Positions 43,534-51,831 of a stretch of DNA of 64,000 nt are shown in pieces. The notes beneath the pieces were generated by a model. That model saw nothing but the letters and a program-made list of their open reading frames with translations, had not been told where the DNA came from and did not search any database. How positions within the stretch are numbered: position 1 is the stretch's first letter; each line of letters opens with the position of its first letter. A program made the position numbers and the translations under genes. The stretch is from Bacteroidota bacterium (lineage in GTDB: Bacteria > Bacteroidota > Bacteroidia > Bacteroidales > Dysgonomonadaceae), in contig JAEZGN010000009.1 of NCBI GenBank assembly GCA_023437305.1, positions 248,001 to 312,000 of the forward strand, in the 5' to 3' direction.

Positions 43534-46359
43534 CTACTTATAGGTAGTAATATTCTTTACTCCTACAATCTTCTTCTCTTTTATAGAAGTGCTGAATAAG
43601 CTTTTTATATCTTCTGCTGTGTATTCATTTTTAGGAGCAAAGTCGGCAGAACTCATATAATCGATTATAGCCTGCCCAAACTGTTTCCCTTCGGGTTTGT
43701 CGCTGATGGCTTTCAGATCGCACATACAAACAAGCAATTTTCCTTTACCAACCTGCATTTCGAATATCAATCCAAGTTTGTGGTTACGCTCGATATTGTC
43801 AATTACCTGTACCAACGGTTTGTAGTCCTTAGGGGTTCTGTCGAGAATAAAAGGTCTTGAATTTTTTGATATAATCCACCATTGCCAGTTACTATGTGTG
43901 TCTGTCGGAAACTCCTTGAATAGCGGGTGCGAAGGGTCAGTCAATATAGAGAGTGTTCCCGGAGAGACATCCCTTTTCAGCCATTCCGAAATATTCTTGA
44001 ACATAGCGTAATTCCAATAGTCGGGAGTAAACAATCCACCTATAGAAAGCTTTTCTACTTCTTTGTGATCGGGGATATATAATACCTTGTTCCCCTGTTG
44101 TAGCAAGTCTAGAGCTTGTTTCAGGCTCGAAGTTTCTTTTATATCCGATTTTACAGATACTTCCTTGTCGGGATATACCCATATATCGTATTTATTTACA
44201 TGAGGACCTGTCTGTAAAGTCAATACGAGTTGAGTTGCCGTATTTATATCTTGAAGAGGTACTTTTATTTTTCCAACTTCGCCTAAATGACCTTGAGAAA
44301 TATTGATGGGAAATTCTCCTCTGGCCACATTTACATTGCTATGCGCCTTGCTTAGTGTCCATGACAAATTCTTTTTCGAGAGAGCTTCCTTCGAATAGTT
44401 GCTTAGTTTTATCTCGGCTGTAAATATCTCGCTATTGCTCCAGCAGTATTTAGGCATAATGGAAAGTGGGACTATTTCGTCACAAAAACCGTTGAATTCT
44501 TCTGCCGCCATTCCGCCTTTATTATCCATAAATGCATCCAATATACCTACATAGGCACTCCCTTGCCCCGGATAGTCCTGCAAGTCGAGCAGTTGGAATC
44601 CTCCAAACCCCGGTGTGCGAAGGCACATTTCTATATCAGCCTTGTAGCAGAGTGCCGCAAAGCGTGTTGTAGCTTTATGGAAGGCATCCGCCTGATCTTC
44701 AAGTCCATTTTCCTGAAGGCGTTTGCGGAATATTTCCATATTGTAAGGATACAGTACTCCGGTATATTTTTTTATCTCGTTATAATCGGGATATACTTGA
44801 AATTGACCGTTCTCGTGGCTTATAATCGGTATAGTACAGTTTTCTACAGCTTTCGAGAAAGTGATGGTGGTAGAAGGGTATGTAGCGTTCATATACCCTC
44901 CGTCTTTGGCATCAGCAAAAGAGAAGGTCGCACGTGTATGATTTGAGTAATCGTCGGAACCTACCTGTCCGCCAACACGGCATGTGACAAAGAAATCTTC
45001 ACCTTGTTGTTGTCCGGCAGTACCCAGCATATTATTTGCACCAAAAGCATAGAGGTGACGTTGGTCGGAAGTGCGGAATTTCGTTACAATGCTACGCATA
45101 AGTTCTACATCGCCTCCAAGTTCATTGCCCAAAGCCATCATAACGAACGAAGGATTGTTACCATAAGTGGCAAGGATATGCTCACCTTCGTTAATCAAGA
45201 ATTTGTTGAGGTCGGTGTTTGTCGTGTCCATTGCTCCCCAGTAAGGCAGTTCGGCCTGCATATATATGCCTTCTTCGTTTGCCGCATCAAAAGCTGCTTG
45301 CGGAGGTGTCCACGAGTGAAATCTGTAATGGTTTATTCCATATTCTTTGGCGATGCGCATTTGTCTTTTCCATTCTTCTTTATTCATCGGCGGGTAGCCT
45401 GTGAGAGGAAATACGCAGGCATCGTGTTTGCCCCGTAGAAATGTTTTTAGAGAATTGATTTCAAACTGTGTCCCTTTTGCCGAAAAGTCTCTGATGCCAA
45501 AGTCGATAGTATAACTGTCTTTTATTTTCTGACTTTCTATTTCGAAATTAATCTTGTATAGGGCTGGATCAAACTCACTCCACAAAAAGTGTTTGTTGCC
45601 CACGTTGATATCAAACTTATATGTTTCCAACCCCTCTTTTAGGTCTATGCTGATAACTTGCTCGGGTATAGCCGTATTTTGTGTAGTATTCCATAGGTAT
45701 CCCTGAACTAATATTCTAGCTTTTCCGCTTACCGAGGATTTTATTTGTGCTACAACTGGTATCGTCTTGGAAGAAACATTGGGATAAACCTGAAGGTCGC
45801 TAATGAGAATGCCATTATTTGCTTCGAGCCCGAATTTTCCGATTATGCCATTCCAGTTTGTTTGTGTGGCATCGGTCCAAGCATGCGAGCCATGTATCCC
45901 TTGTGGTACAGAAGCGGGGCTGTTGTCTATTACGATAGTCACTGTGTGTTTTCCTGCGGCTAATTTTCCGAGATTATATATCTGAGGCGATAGTATGAGT
46001 GAGCTTGTTCCTATGCTATCTTTGTCTATCCACACCGTAGAAGGTTTTGTTCGCTCCATGATCAGTCGCCATTCTTTCTGAGCTGAGCCTGCCGGTATTT
46101 CGATCTCTTTGGTATACTTCATTTTCCCTACATAAGGATTCAGCCGGGTAAGTTGCCCTGTGCTCAGGGTATCACTATTGCGGGGAGCGAGACGGCTTTC
46201 ATCTACTGTCCCGGGCAGACTTATTTCGCCAAGATCGCATTGCCATTTTCCCGAAAGAGAGATAAATTCCCGTTGGCTGAATACTACCTTCTTTTCGGTA
46301 CATGAGGTTGCCAGTAAGAGACAGATAAAAACGGAGAGGATGTAAATGTTTAATCGCAT
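43534..46359 (-). CDS. GH2 family glycoside hydrolase, lipoprotein
   Basis: 941 residues. The signal peptide ends at lipobox LATSC (Cys20). The sugar-binding jelly-roll (about 35-190), immunoglobulin-like (about 200-300) and TIM-barrel domains of GH2 follow. The acid/base Glu413 lies in ALGNELGG and the nucleophile Glu516 in SHENGQF. The C-terminal 300 residues contain a beta domain and a glutaminase-like or DUF segment. Substrate is not clear; the neighbouring hexuronate genes suggest beta-glucuronidase or related activity on an acidic glycan. It points away from the cobalamin genes. Confidence 0.8.
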   Translation of the reverse strand: MRLNIYILSVFICLLLATSCTEKKVVFSQREFISLSGKWQCDLGEISLPGTVDESRLAPRNSDTLSTGQLTRLNPYVGKMKYTKEIEIPAGSAQKEWRLIMERTKPSTVWIDKDSIGTSSLILSPQIYNLGKLAAGKHTVTIVIDNSPASVPQGIHGSHAWTDATQTNWNGIIGKFGLEANNGILISDLQVYPNVSSKTIPVVAQIKSSVSGKARILVQGYLWNTTQNTAIPEQVISIDLKEGLETYKFDINVGNKHFLWSEFDPALYKINFEIESQKIKDSYTIDFGIRDFSAKGTQFEINSLKTFLRGKHDACVFPLTGYPPMNKEEWKRQMRIAKEYGINHYRFHSWTPPQAAFDAANEEGIYMQAELPYWGAMDTTNTDLNKFLINEGEHILATYGNNPSFVMMALGNELGGDVELMRSIVTKFRTSDQRHLYAFGANNMLGTAGQQQGEDFFVTCRVGGQVGSDDYSNHTRATFSFADAKDGGYMNATYPSTTITFSKAVENCTIPIISHENGQFQVYPDYNEIKKYTGVLYPYNMEIFRKRLQENGLEDQADAFHKATTRFAALCYKADIEMCLRTPGFGGFQLLDLQDYPGQGSAYVGILDAFMDNKGGMAAEEFNGFCDEIVPLSIMPKYCWSNSEIFTAEIKLSNYSKEALSKKNLSWTLSKAHSNVNVARGEFPINISQGHLGEVGKIKVPLQDINTATQLVLTLQTGPHVNKYDIWVYPDKEVSVKSDIKETSSLKQALDLLQQGNKVLYIPDHKEVEKLSIGGLFTPDYWNYAMFKNISEWLKRDVSPGTLSILTDPSHPLFKEFPTDTHSNWQWWIISKNSRPFILDRTPKDYKPLVQVIDNIERNHKLGLIFEMQVGKGKLLVCMCDLKAISDKPEGKQFGQAIIDYMSSADFAPKNEYTAEDIKSLFSTSIKEKKIVGVKNITTYK

Positions 46360-46389
46360 AAGGTTGACGTTAACGGATTAAATAACAGA

Positions 46390-46397
46390 CAAAGATA
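46390..46397 (-). promoter_or_regulatory. -7 element of the GH2 gene
   Basis: TATCTTTG on the minus strand, about 30 nt before the start codon. No clear -33 box. Confidence 0.45.
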
Positions 46398-46446
46398 AAC
46401 TAAAAACGAGATAGGAAATGTATCATTAAACATAAAATAAACTGTT

Positions 46447-46482
46447 AAAACGTAACAAAGGTAACAGCTCTTTTACCTTTTT
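46447..46482 (-). repeat. Two-block intergenic repeat, copy 4 (degenerate)
   Basis: On the minus strand the core GTTACCTTTGTTAC (complement of 46452-46465) is kept, but its left block AAAAAGGTAAA lies only 11 nt away. A second GTTACTTTTC on the plus strand (46489-46498) has the 28-nt pitch to GGTAAC. The copy is rearranged relative to the others. Confidence 0.5.
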
Positions 46483-46589
46483 GTTGCTGTTACTTTTCTC
46501 CTTCCTTTCCATCCTTTTATCTACTAACCCTATTAGATAAATTATATGAAAAAGCCTAAAAAATGGGATAGATTCATCTCTACTTGTTG

Positions 46590-46597
46590 TATCTTTG
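46590..46597 (+). promoter_or_regulatory. -7 element of the pduO-cobC block
   Basis: TATCTTTG, about 105 nt before pduO; predicted leader close to 100 nt. No good -33 box. Confidence 0.4.
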
Positions 46598-46702
46598 TTA
46601 GACTTTATATGGGAGTTAATCTTGTCGTGTTGACTTCTTTAATATCTTTCAGAATGACAGAAGGAAATTCTTTAATATATAATATAATACATACCATAAA
46701 AA

Positions 46703-47266
46703 ATGAAAATATATACCCGAGGAGGAGATAAAGGTAAAACCGGAATCTTTGGAGGAAAACGTGTAAGTAAAGATCATCCACGAATTGAAGCCAATGGTAC
46801 AATCGATGAGCTGAACTCGGTAATAGGTGTTGTTAGGGCTCACTTATCTTCAGATCATGAGTGGCAGCCTATTCTGTTCAAGATACAAACAGAGATAATG
46901 GTTGTGATGTCTCAGGTGGCTACACCGTCGGATATAAGGGATACAAATCAGAATGTACTGGATGAAAATCTGGATAAATTTTGTGAGGAATGTATGGATA
47001 AAATGACAGATGAAATGGGACCCAGCGAAACATTCGTTTTGCCCGGAGGGACAGTTGTTTCTGCAAACTTGCAATTGGCTCGTGCTGTGGCTCGTCGTGC
47101 CGAGCGTCGCTTGTGGACTCTAAATAGGCAAGATGAAGTTCCCGCAGCTGTTATGCGATTTATAAATCGTTTGTCCGACTTGTTCTTTACGATGGCTCGT
47201 TACGAAATGTATAAAGCCGGTGACGTAGAAGAACGCTGGAAAGATTTTTTGTATAAGAGAAAATAA
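46703..47266 (+). CDS. pduO: Cob(I)alamin adenosyltransferase, PduO type
   Basis: 187 residues. YTRGGDKGKTGIFGGKRV near the N-terminus is the ATP-binding signature and RAVARRAERRLWTL the C-terminal one. It transfers the adenosyl group from ATP to cob(I)alamin, giving the coenzyme that MutAB needs. Helical trimer family. It is followed without gap by cobU (stop TAA at 47264-47266, ATG at 47267), so it heads the second cobalamin operon. Confidence 0.92.
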   Translation: MKIYTRGGDKGKTGIFGGKRVSKDHPRIEANGTIDELNSVIGVVRAHLSSDHEWQPILFKIQTEIMVVMSQVATPSDIRDTNQNVLDENLDKFCEECMDKMTDEMGPSETFVLPGGTVVSANLQLARAVARRAERRLWTLNRQDEVPAAVMRFINRLSDLFFTMARYEMYKAGDVEERWKDFLYKRK

Positions 47267-47779
47267 ATGGCTAAACAAATAACCCTTATAACAGGAGGGC
47301 AACGTTCCGGTAAAAGCAACTATGCACAAAAGTTAGCATTGTCTTTGTCGCCCAATCCTGTATATCTGGCAACTTCGCGAATATGGGATGACGAACATCG
47401 CCAGCGGATCGAAAGGCATAAAGCCGAGCGGGCAGATAATTGGATAAATGTAGAAGAAGAAAAATTTTTAGGTAAGCATTATTTTAATAATCAGGTAGTG
47501 CTTATAGACTGCGTTACCCTATGGGCTACGAATTTCTTCTTCGACCTGAATTCGGATGTTGAGGCTGCGCTGGCTGCTCTAATATTTGAATTTGACAGAC
47601 TTGTTGCTCAAGATGCCGTGTTTATTTTTGTTACAAACGAAATAGGCATGGGTGAAATGTCTCAGAACGATCTGCAACGCAGGTTTGCCGATTTGCAAGG
47701 CTGGTTCAATCAATATATAGCCAAAAGGGCTGATAAGGTGCATTTGATGGTGTCGGGTATTCCCCTGAAAGTGAAATGA
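47267..47779 (+). CDS. cobU: Adenosylcobinamide kinase/guanylyltransferase
   Basis: A 170-residue bifunctional enzyme. LITGGQRSGKSNYAQ is the P-loop, and the HKAERADNW region holds the guanylylated His. It phosphorylates adenosylcobinamide and then attaches GMP. Adjacent to pduO with no gap; 134 bp before cobT. Length typical. Confidence 0.92.
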   Translation: MAKQITLITGGQRSGKSNYAQKLALSLSPNPVYLATSRIWDDEHRQRIERHKAERADNWINVEEEKFLGKHYFNNQVVLIDCVTLWATNFFFDLNSDVEAALAALIFEFDRLVAQDAVFIFVTNEIGMGEMSQNDLQRRFADLQGWFNQYIAKRADKVHLMVSGIPLKVK

Positions 47780-47913
47780 TCATAAGTTTTGTCGTTAATA
47801 GCATTACATTTATCGAATGCAAAGATTCTTTTGAAAAACGAAAAGCTTCGTATTATCAGCTTGACAACGAAAAACGTCTATAAAATTGAAATCTAATAGA
47901 AATTAAATATACA

Positions 47914-48951
47914 ATGCAACAATTTAACATCGAAAAACCGGAAGACGAAGTACGCTCTTATTTACAAGAAAAAATAGACAATCTGACAAAGCCTAAAGGT
48001 TCTTTGGGTAAGCTCGAAGAGTTGGCTATGCAAATCGGTTGGATACAACAATCTTTGAATCCGAAGCTGACAAATCCTTGTCACATCGTATTTGCAGGTG
48101 ATCATGGTATTGCAGCAGAAGGTGTGAGCCCATCGCCGCAAGAGGTGACCTATCAGATGATAGCAAATTTTTGGAATGGGGGAGCAGGTATCAACTTTTT
48201 GGCACGTCAGCACGGATTCAATCTAAAGGTTGTTGATGCCGGTGTTAATTTCGACTTTAAGCCCGAAGATCCGATTATTCACAAGAAGATCCGAAAAAGT
48301 ACACGCAATTATCTGCATGAAGCTGCAATGACTAAAGAGGAAATGGAACAAGCCATACAATCGGGTGCAGAATGCGTACAAGCTTGTTTCGATGAGGGAT
48401 GTAACGTGATTAGCTTTGGCGAAATGGGAATTACAAATACCTCTTCGTCGTCCTTATGGATGACATACCTCACAGGTATCCCTTTGGATCAGTGTATTGG
48501 TGCGGGATGTGATCACACAGGCAATATTATCAGTCATAAGTATAAGGTGTTGAAGCAATCGATGGATAATTACAAAGGCGATGCTTCTGTCGAAGACATT
48601 ATGCGCTATTTCGGTGGTTATGAAATGGTGATGACTGTAGGGGCTATGCTGAAAGCCGCTGAACTGAAAATGATAATCCTTGTTGATGGCTTTATTATGA
48701 CAAACTGCATGTTAGTAGCTTCAAAGTTGAATAAAAATGTATTGCACTATGCTGTCTTCGGACATCAGGGAGATGAGGCCGGACATAAGCTAGTGTTGGA
48801 GTATTTGAATGCAAAACCTATTCTTAGTTTAGGACTTAGGCTGGGAGAGGGGACAGGTGCTATTTGCGCATATCCTATCGTCGATTCGGCTGTACGTATG
48901 ATAAATGAAATGAATTCATTTAAAGAAATTAAAGTAACGAAGTATTTTTAG
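47914..48951 (+). CDS. cobT: Nicotinate-nucleotide-dimethylbenzimidazole phosphoribosyltransferase
   Basis: 345 residues. It makes alpha-ribazole phosphate from nicotinate mononucleotide and a lower-ligand base. Catalytic Glu312 is in LGEGTGAICAYP. Other family motifs are VFAGDHGIAAEGVS and QEVTYQM. The lower-ligand base in this organism cannot be read from the enzyme. It lies in the order pduO-cobU-cobT-cobS-cobC. Confidence 0.95.
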   Translation: MQQFNIEKPEDEVRSYLQEKIDNLTKPKGSLGKLEELAMQIGWIQQSLNPKLTNPCHIVFAGDHGIAAEGVSPSPQEVTYQMIANFWNGGAGINFLARQHGFNLKVVDAGVNFDFKPEDPIIHKKIRKSTRNYLHEAAMTKEEMEQAIQSGAECVQACFDEGCNVISFGEMGITNTSSSSLWMTYLTGIPLDQCIGAGCDHTGNIISHKYKVLKQSMDNYKGDASVEDIMRYFGGYEMVMTVGAMLKAAELKMIILVDGFIMTNCMLVASKLNKNVLHYAVFGHQGDEAGHKLVLEYLNAKPILSLGLRLGEGTGAICAYPIVDSAVRMINEMNSFKEIKVTKYF

Positions 48952-48991
48952 AATTGTAACTTGCCTTTCCGAAAGGTAATCCTTATAACTG

Positions 48992-49747
48992 ATGAAACAA
49001 ATAGCAGCAGCACTAGTATTTTTTACGCGCTTACCTTTTTGGCGTATAAAAGCATTTAATGTCCCTGCCGAATATTTTAAACAGGTGATAAACTACTGGG
49101 CTGTAGTAGGCTGGCTTACTGCCGGTGTTATGGCCGGTGTGTTATGGTGTACTGCTCAGGTTTTGCCTTATTCCATTGCCATAATAGTGGCTCTTCTTAG
49201 CCGTCTGCTTATTACCGGAGCATTGCATGAAGATGGCTTTGCCGATTTCTTCGATGGCTTTGGTGGAGGTACTACCCGCGAACGGATATTGGAGATAATG
49301 AAAGATTCGCATATCGGTACTTATGGCGTGATCAGCTTGATATTCTACTTCTTGTTCTTTTATTTCTTTTTAGAAAATCTAGGTTTGTATTTAGCCTGTA
49401 CTGTAATCTTGGTGGGCGATCCGCTATGCAAGCTTATCAGTTCACAAATTACCTTATTCCTGCCTTATGCCCGAAATGCGGAAAGCAGTAAATCGAAAAC
49501 AGTATATAAGAAGATGTCTTTGCGCACGGCTCTTATTTCGGCTTTGTTTGGCTTGCTGCCTTTCGTTTTATTATTAAATATTCACTTTTGGGCGGCTATA
49601 ATATTTCCTATCTTTGTTTTCCTTGGATTGATTTTACTCATGAAAAGAAAGATACAAGGGTATACCGGAGATTGTTGCGGTGCAATGTTTCTATTATGCG
49701 AACTGTCTTTCTTTTTGGGGATAAGTATTATCCTGAAATTATGCTAG
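48992..49747 (+). CDS. cobS: Adenosylcobinamide-GDP ribazoletransferase (cobalamin synthase)
   Basis: A 251-residue polytopic membrane protein. GALHEDGFADFFDGFGGG and REILEIMKDSHIGTYG-like segments carry the metal-binding Asp residues of the CobS family. It joins adenosylcobinamide-GDP and alpha-ribazole (phosphate) at the membrane. It is 40 bp after cobT and 31 bp before cobC. Confidence 0.93.
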   Translation: MKQIAAALVFFTRLPFWRIKAFNVPAEYFKQVINYWAVVGWLTAGVMAGVLWCTAQVLPYSIAIIVALLSRLLITGALHEDGFADFFDGFGGGTTRERILEIMKDSHIGTYGVISLIFYFLFFYFFLENLGLYLACTVILVGDPLCKLISSQITLFLPYARNAESSKSKTVYKKMSLRTALISALFGLLPFVLLLNIHFWAAIIFPIFVFLGLILLMKRKIQGYTGDCCGAMFLLCELSFFLGISIILKLC

Positions 49748-49778
49748 GGAGAATTATTATCTATACGTAAGTTTAAAG

Positions 49779-50297
49779 ATGAAAATATATATAGTACGGC
49801 ACACCGCCGTAGGAGTTAATGGTGTTTGTTACGGACAAACGGATGTACCGCTAAAAGAGACCTTTGAGAGCGAAGCTGAGGTGGTGAAGCAGAAGTTACA
49901 AGACTTGGAGTTTGATGCTGTTTTTTCAAGCCCGCTAAGCCGAGCGAAGCGTCTTGCTGAGTATTGTGGTTTTACCGATATTCAATTGTATGATCGCCTG
50001 AAAGAATTGCACTTTGGTGATTGGGAGATGAAAGAATGGAATCGCATTGATATGGAAGAATGGGACAAGGACTGGATAAGGACGCCCACACCCAATGGCG
50101 AATCTTTCGATCAGATGTATGCACGTGTTGCATCTTTCATCGACGAACTGGTAAAGAAGGATTATTCTTCTGTTGTTGTTTTTGCTCATGGTGGAGTTAT
50201 CAATTGCTTTAGAGTTTACTTTGGACAAACAGACTTGCAAGGGGCTTTCGACAAGTTGGCAGAGTACGGTGAGATACTCGAATTTGAATCGAATTGA
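49779..50297 (+). CDS. cobC: Alpha-ribazole phosphatase
   Basis: A 172-residue histidine phosphatase. IYIVRHTAVG holds the phospho-accepting His of the RHG/RHT motif, and VVVFAHGGVIN the second His. It removes the phosphate from alpha-ribazole phosphate or adenosylcobalamin phosphate. As last gene of the cobalamin block it is followed by a strong terminator. Other histidine phosphatases look alike; context decides. Confidence 0.88.
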   Translation: MKIYIVRHTAVGVNGVCYGQTDVPLKETFESEAEVVKQKLQDLEFDAVFSSPLSRAKRLAEYCGFTDIQLYDRLKELHFGDWEMKEWNRIDMEEWDKDWIRTPTPNGESFDQMYARVASFIDELVKKDYSSVVVFAHGGVINCFRVYFGQTDLQGAFDKLAEYGEILEFESN

Positions 50298-50319
50298 TTA
50301 ATATTATATATATACGTTC

Positions 50320-50352
50320 AGAGTCTTGTCTTATGACAAGGCTCTTTTTTTA
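50320..50352 (+). terminator. Intrinsic terminator of the pduO-cobC operon
   Basis: An 11-bp stem with one G.U pair (AGAGTCTTGTC, 50320-50330, with 50335-50345), TTAT loop, T8 tail. Confidence 0.87.
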
Positions 50353-50418
50353 TAAATTGTTCTGTATTATTCAAAATTATATTTATTTTTATGATATCAT
50401 TTTAATATCATAATAAAT

Positions 50419-51357
50419 ATGGAAACACTAGAGAAAGATTTTAAAGGCACTAAGATTTCAGGTTTCTTAGCCTTATTTATCATTATTGTAGTATTTGCAG
50501 CGAGTATCTGGTCTTTTAGTTTAGGTTATATTCCCTTAGTGTTTATAGCTGTATGTTGTATGATTTTATGCTCTTTAGCCGTTCTAGGATTTATGGTTGT
50601 AGAACCTAACGAAGCCAGAGTAATGGTTTTCTTTGGTAAATATAAAGGGACTATTACCGATAACGGTTTTCTTTGGGTGAACCCTTTTTATTATAAAAAG
50701 AAACTGACTCTCAGAGCACGTAATCTCGATGTGCCGCCTATAAAGGTGAACGACAAAGTCGGTAATCCTATTATGATCGGTTCTGTGCTGGTTTGGAAAG
50801 TAAAAGATACGTATAAGGCGATGTTTGATATCGATACATCTTCTATTTCGGGAGTTATGGGTTCAGTGAATAATTATATTCAATCTTCGAACAGAATGCA
50901 GGCTTACGAGAACTTTGTAAAGATACAAAGCGATGCTGCTTTACGTCAGGTAGCCGGTATGTATGCATACGACAACAATGAAAGCAAAGACGGTGATGTG
51001 ACATTGCGCTCCGATAATGGTGAAATTAGCCAGAAACTAGAAGAAGAACTGAATAGCCGTTTGGCGATTGCAGGTATAGAAGTAATAGAAGCACGTATCA
51101 ATTATCTGGCGTATGCTGCTGAAATTGCGAGTGTAATGCTTCGTCGTCAGCAGGCTGATGCGATTATTGCTGCTCGTGAAAAAATAGTAGAAGGTGCCGT
51201 AAGTATGGTTCAATTGGCATTGGATAAACTTTTGAAAGAAGGAATTGTAGAATTGGATGAAGAGCGTAAGGCTGCAATGGTTAGCAACTTGCTTGTGGTC
51301 TTGTGTGCCGACGAAGCAGCACAGCCGATAGTAAATGCGGGAACGCTTCATCAATAA
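50419..51357 (+). CDS. SPFH/band 7 domain protein
   Basis: 312 residues. Two N-terminal membrane segments (about 12-35 and 38-60) precede an SPFH/PHB domain (EPNEARVMVFFGKYKGT, LRARNLDVPPIKVNDKVGNP). A helical tail follows, including AAEIASVMLRRQQADAIIAAREKIV. It probably forms oligomeric scaffolds in the inner membrane. The gene is followed at once by a small Arc-like gene, an arrangement repeated in Bacteroidales. Confidence 0.85.
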   Translation: METLEKDFKGTKISGFLALFIIIVVFAASIWSFSLGYIPLVFIAVCCMILCSLAVLGFMVVEPNEARVMVFFGKYKGTITDNGFLWVNPFYYKKKLTLRARNLDVPPIKVNDKVGNPIMIGSVLVWKVKDTYKAMFDIDTSSISGVMGSVNNYIQSSNRMQAYENFVKIQSDAALRQVAGMYAYDNNESKDGDVTLRSDNGEISQKLEEELNSRLAIAGIEVIEARINYLAYAAEIASVMLRRQQADAIIAAREKIVEGAVSMVQLALDKLLKEGIVELDEERKAAMVSNLLVVLCADEAAQPIVNAGTLHQ

Positions 51358-51367
51358 ATATTTAATT

Positions 51368-51571
51368 GTGGCTAAGAAAGAAAAGGAATCAGCAGTTAAA
51401 AGTTTCGTCTTGCGAGTCGATCCGGAGATGATGGAAGCAATAGAAAAATGGGCTGCCGATGAGTTTCGTAGTACGAACGGACAAATTCAATATATACTTG
51501 ATCAGGCACTGCGAAAGGCAGGACGAATAAAAAAGAAGAAGGAAACACGTATAGGTAATAATGATGAATAA
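51368..51571 (+). CDS. Arc-like ribbon-helix-helix protein
   Basis: 67 residues from the GTG at 51368. An earlier ATG inside the SPFH gene would add a poorly fitting 11-residue extension. KSFVLRVDPEMMEAIEKWAA and RSTNGQIQYILDQAL are the strand and helices of an Arc/MetJ-type ribbon-helix-helix fold. The C-terminus is basic. It may autoregulate the SPFH pair or interact with the SPFH protein; both are inference from context. Confidence 0.75.
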   Translation: MAKKEKESAVKSFVLRVDPEMMEAIEKWAADEFRSTNGQIQYILDQALRKAGRIKKKKETRIGNNDE

Positions 51572-51577
51572 GAAAGA

Positions 51578-51618
51578 GAATGTCGGGTAATAAATATCCG
51601 GCATTCTTTGTTTTTTAA
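51578..51618 (+). terminator. Intrinsic terminator
   Basis: A 9-bp stem (GAATGTCGG, 51578-51586, with 51598-51606, one G.U), then TTTGTTTTTT. Confidence 0.8.
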
Positions 51619-51763
51619 CATATTATTGAAAGACTTGTGTAGTATCTGTTTTGGATAGGTGCGTAGAGTTAAATGTCTATTATTCTGACAGAAAAGAAGT
51701 TCTGCTTTTGTTTTATTCTGAAAAATTAATTTTTATTTGTTTTAAATATTACTTGATATTACC

Positions 51764-51771
51764 TATCTTTG
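51764..51771 (+). promoter_or_regulatory. -7 element of the large lipoprotein gene
   Basis: TATCTTTG. The nearest TTG box (51737-51739) is 24 nt away, longer than usual. Confidence 0.4.
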
Positions 51772-51831
51772 CACTGTTTTTACAAAAACTATACAAATCA
51801 TTACTGTTTAATGATATACGAAAGCAAACTT

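Larger units (their letters stand above)
46360..46702. other. Region between GH2 and pduO
   Basis: It contains a TATCTTTG -7 element on each strand (46390-46397 for GH2, minus strand; 46590-46597, plus strand), copy 4 of the two-block repeat, and half of a TCATTCTGAA-type repeat (about 46628-46665). No riboswitch was recognised. Confidence 0.5.
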
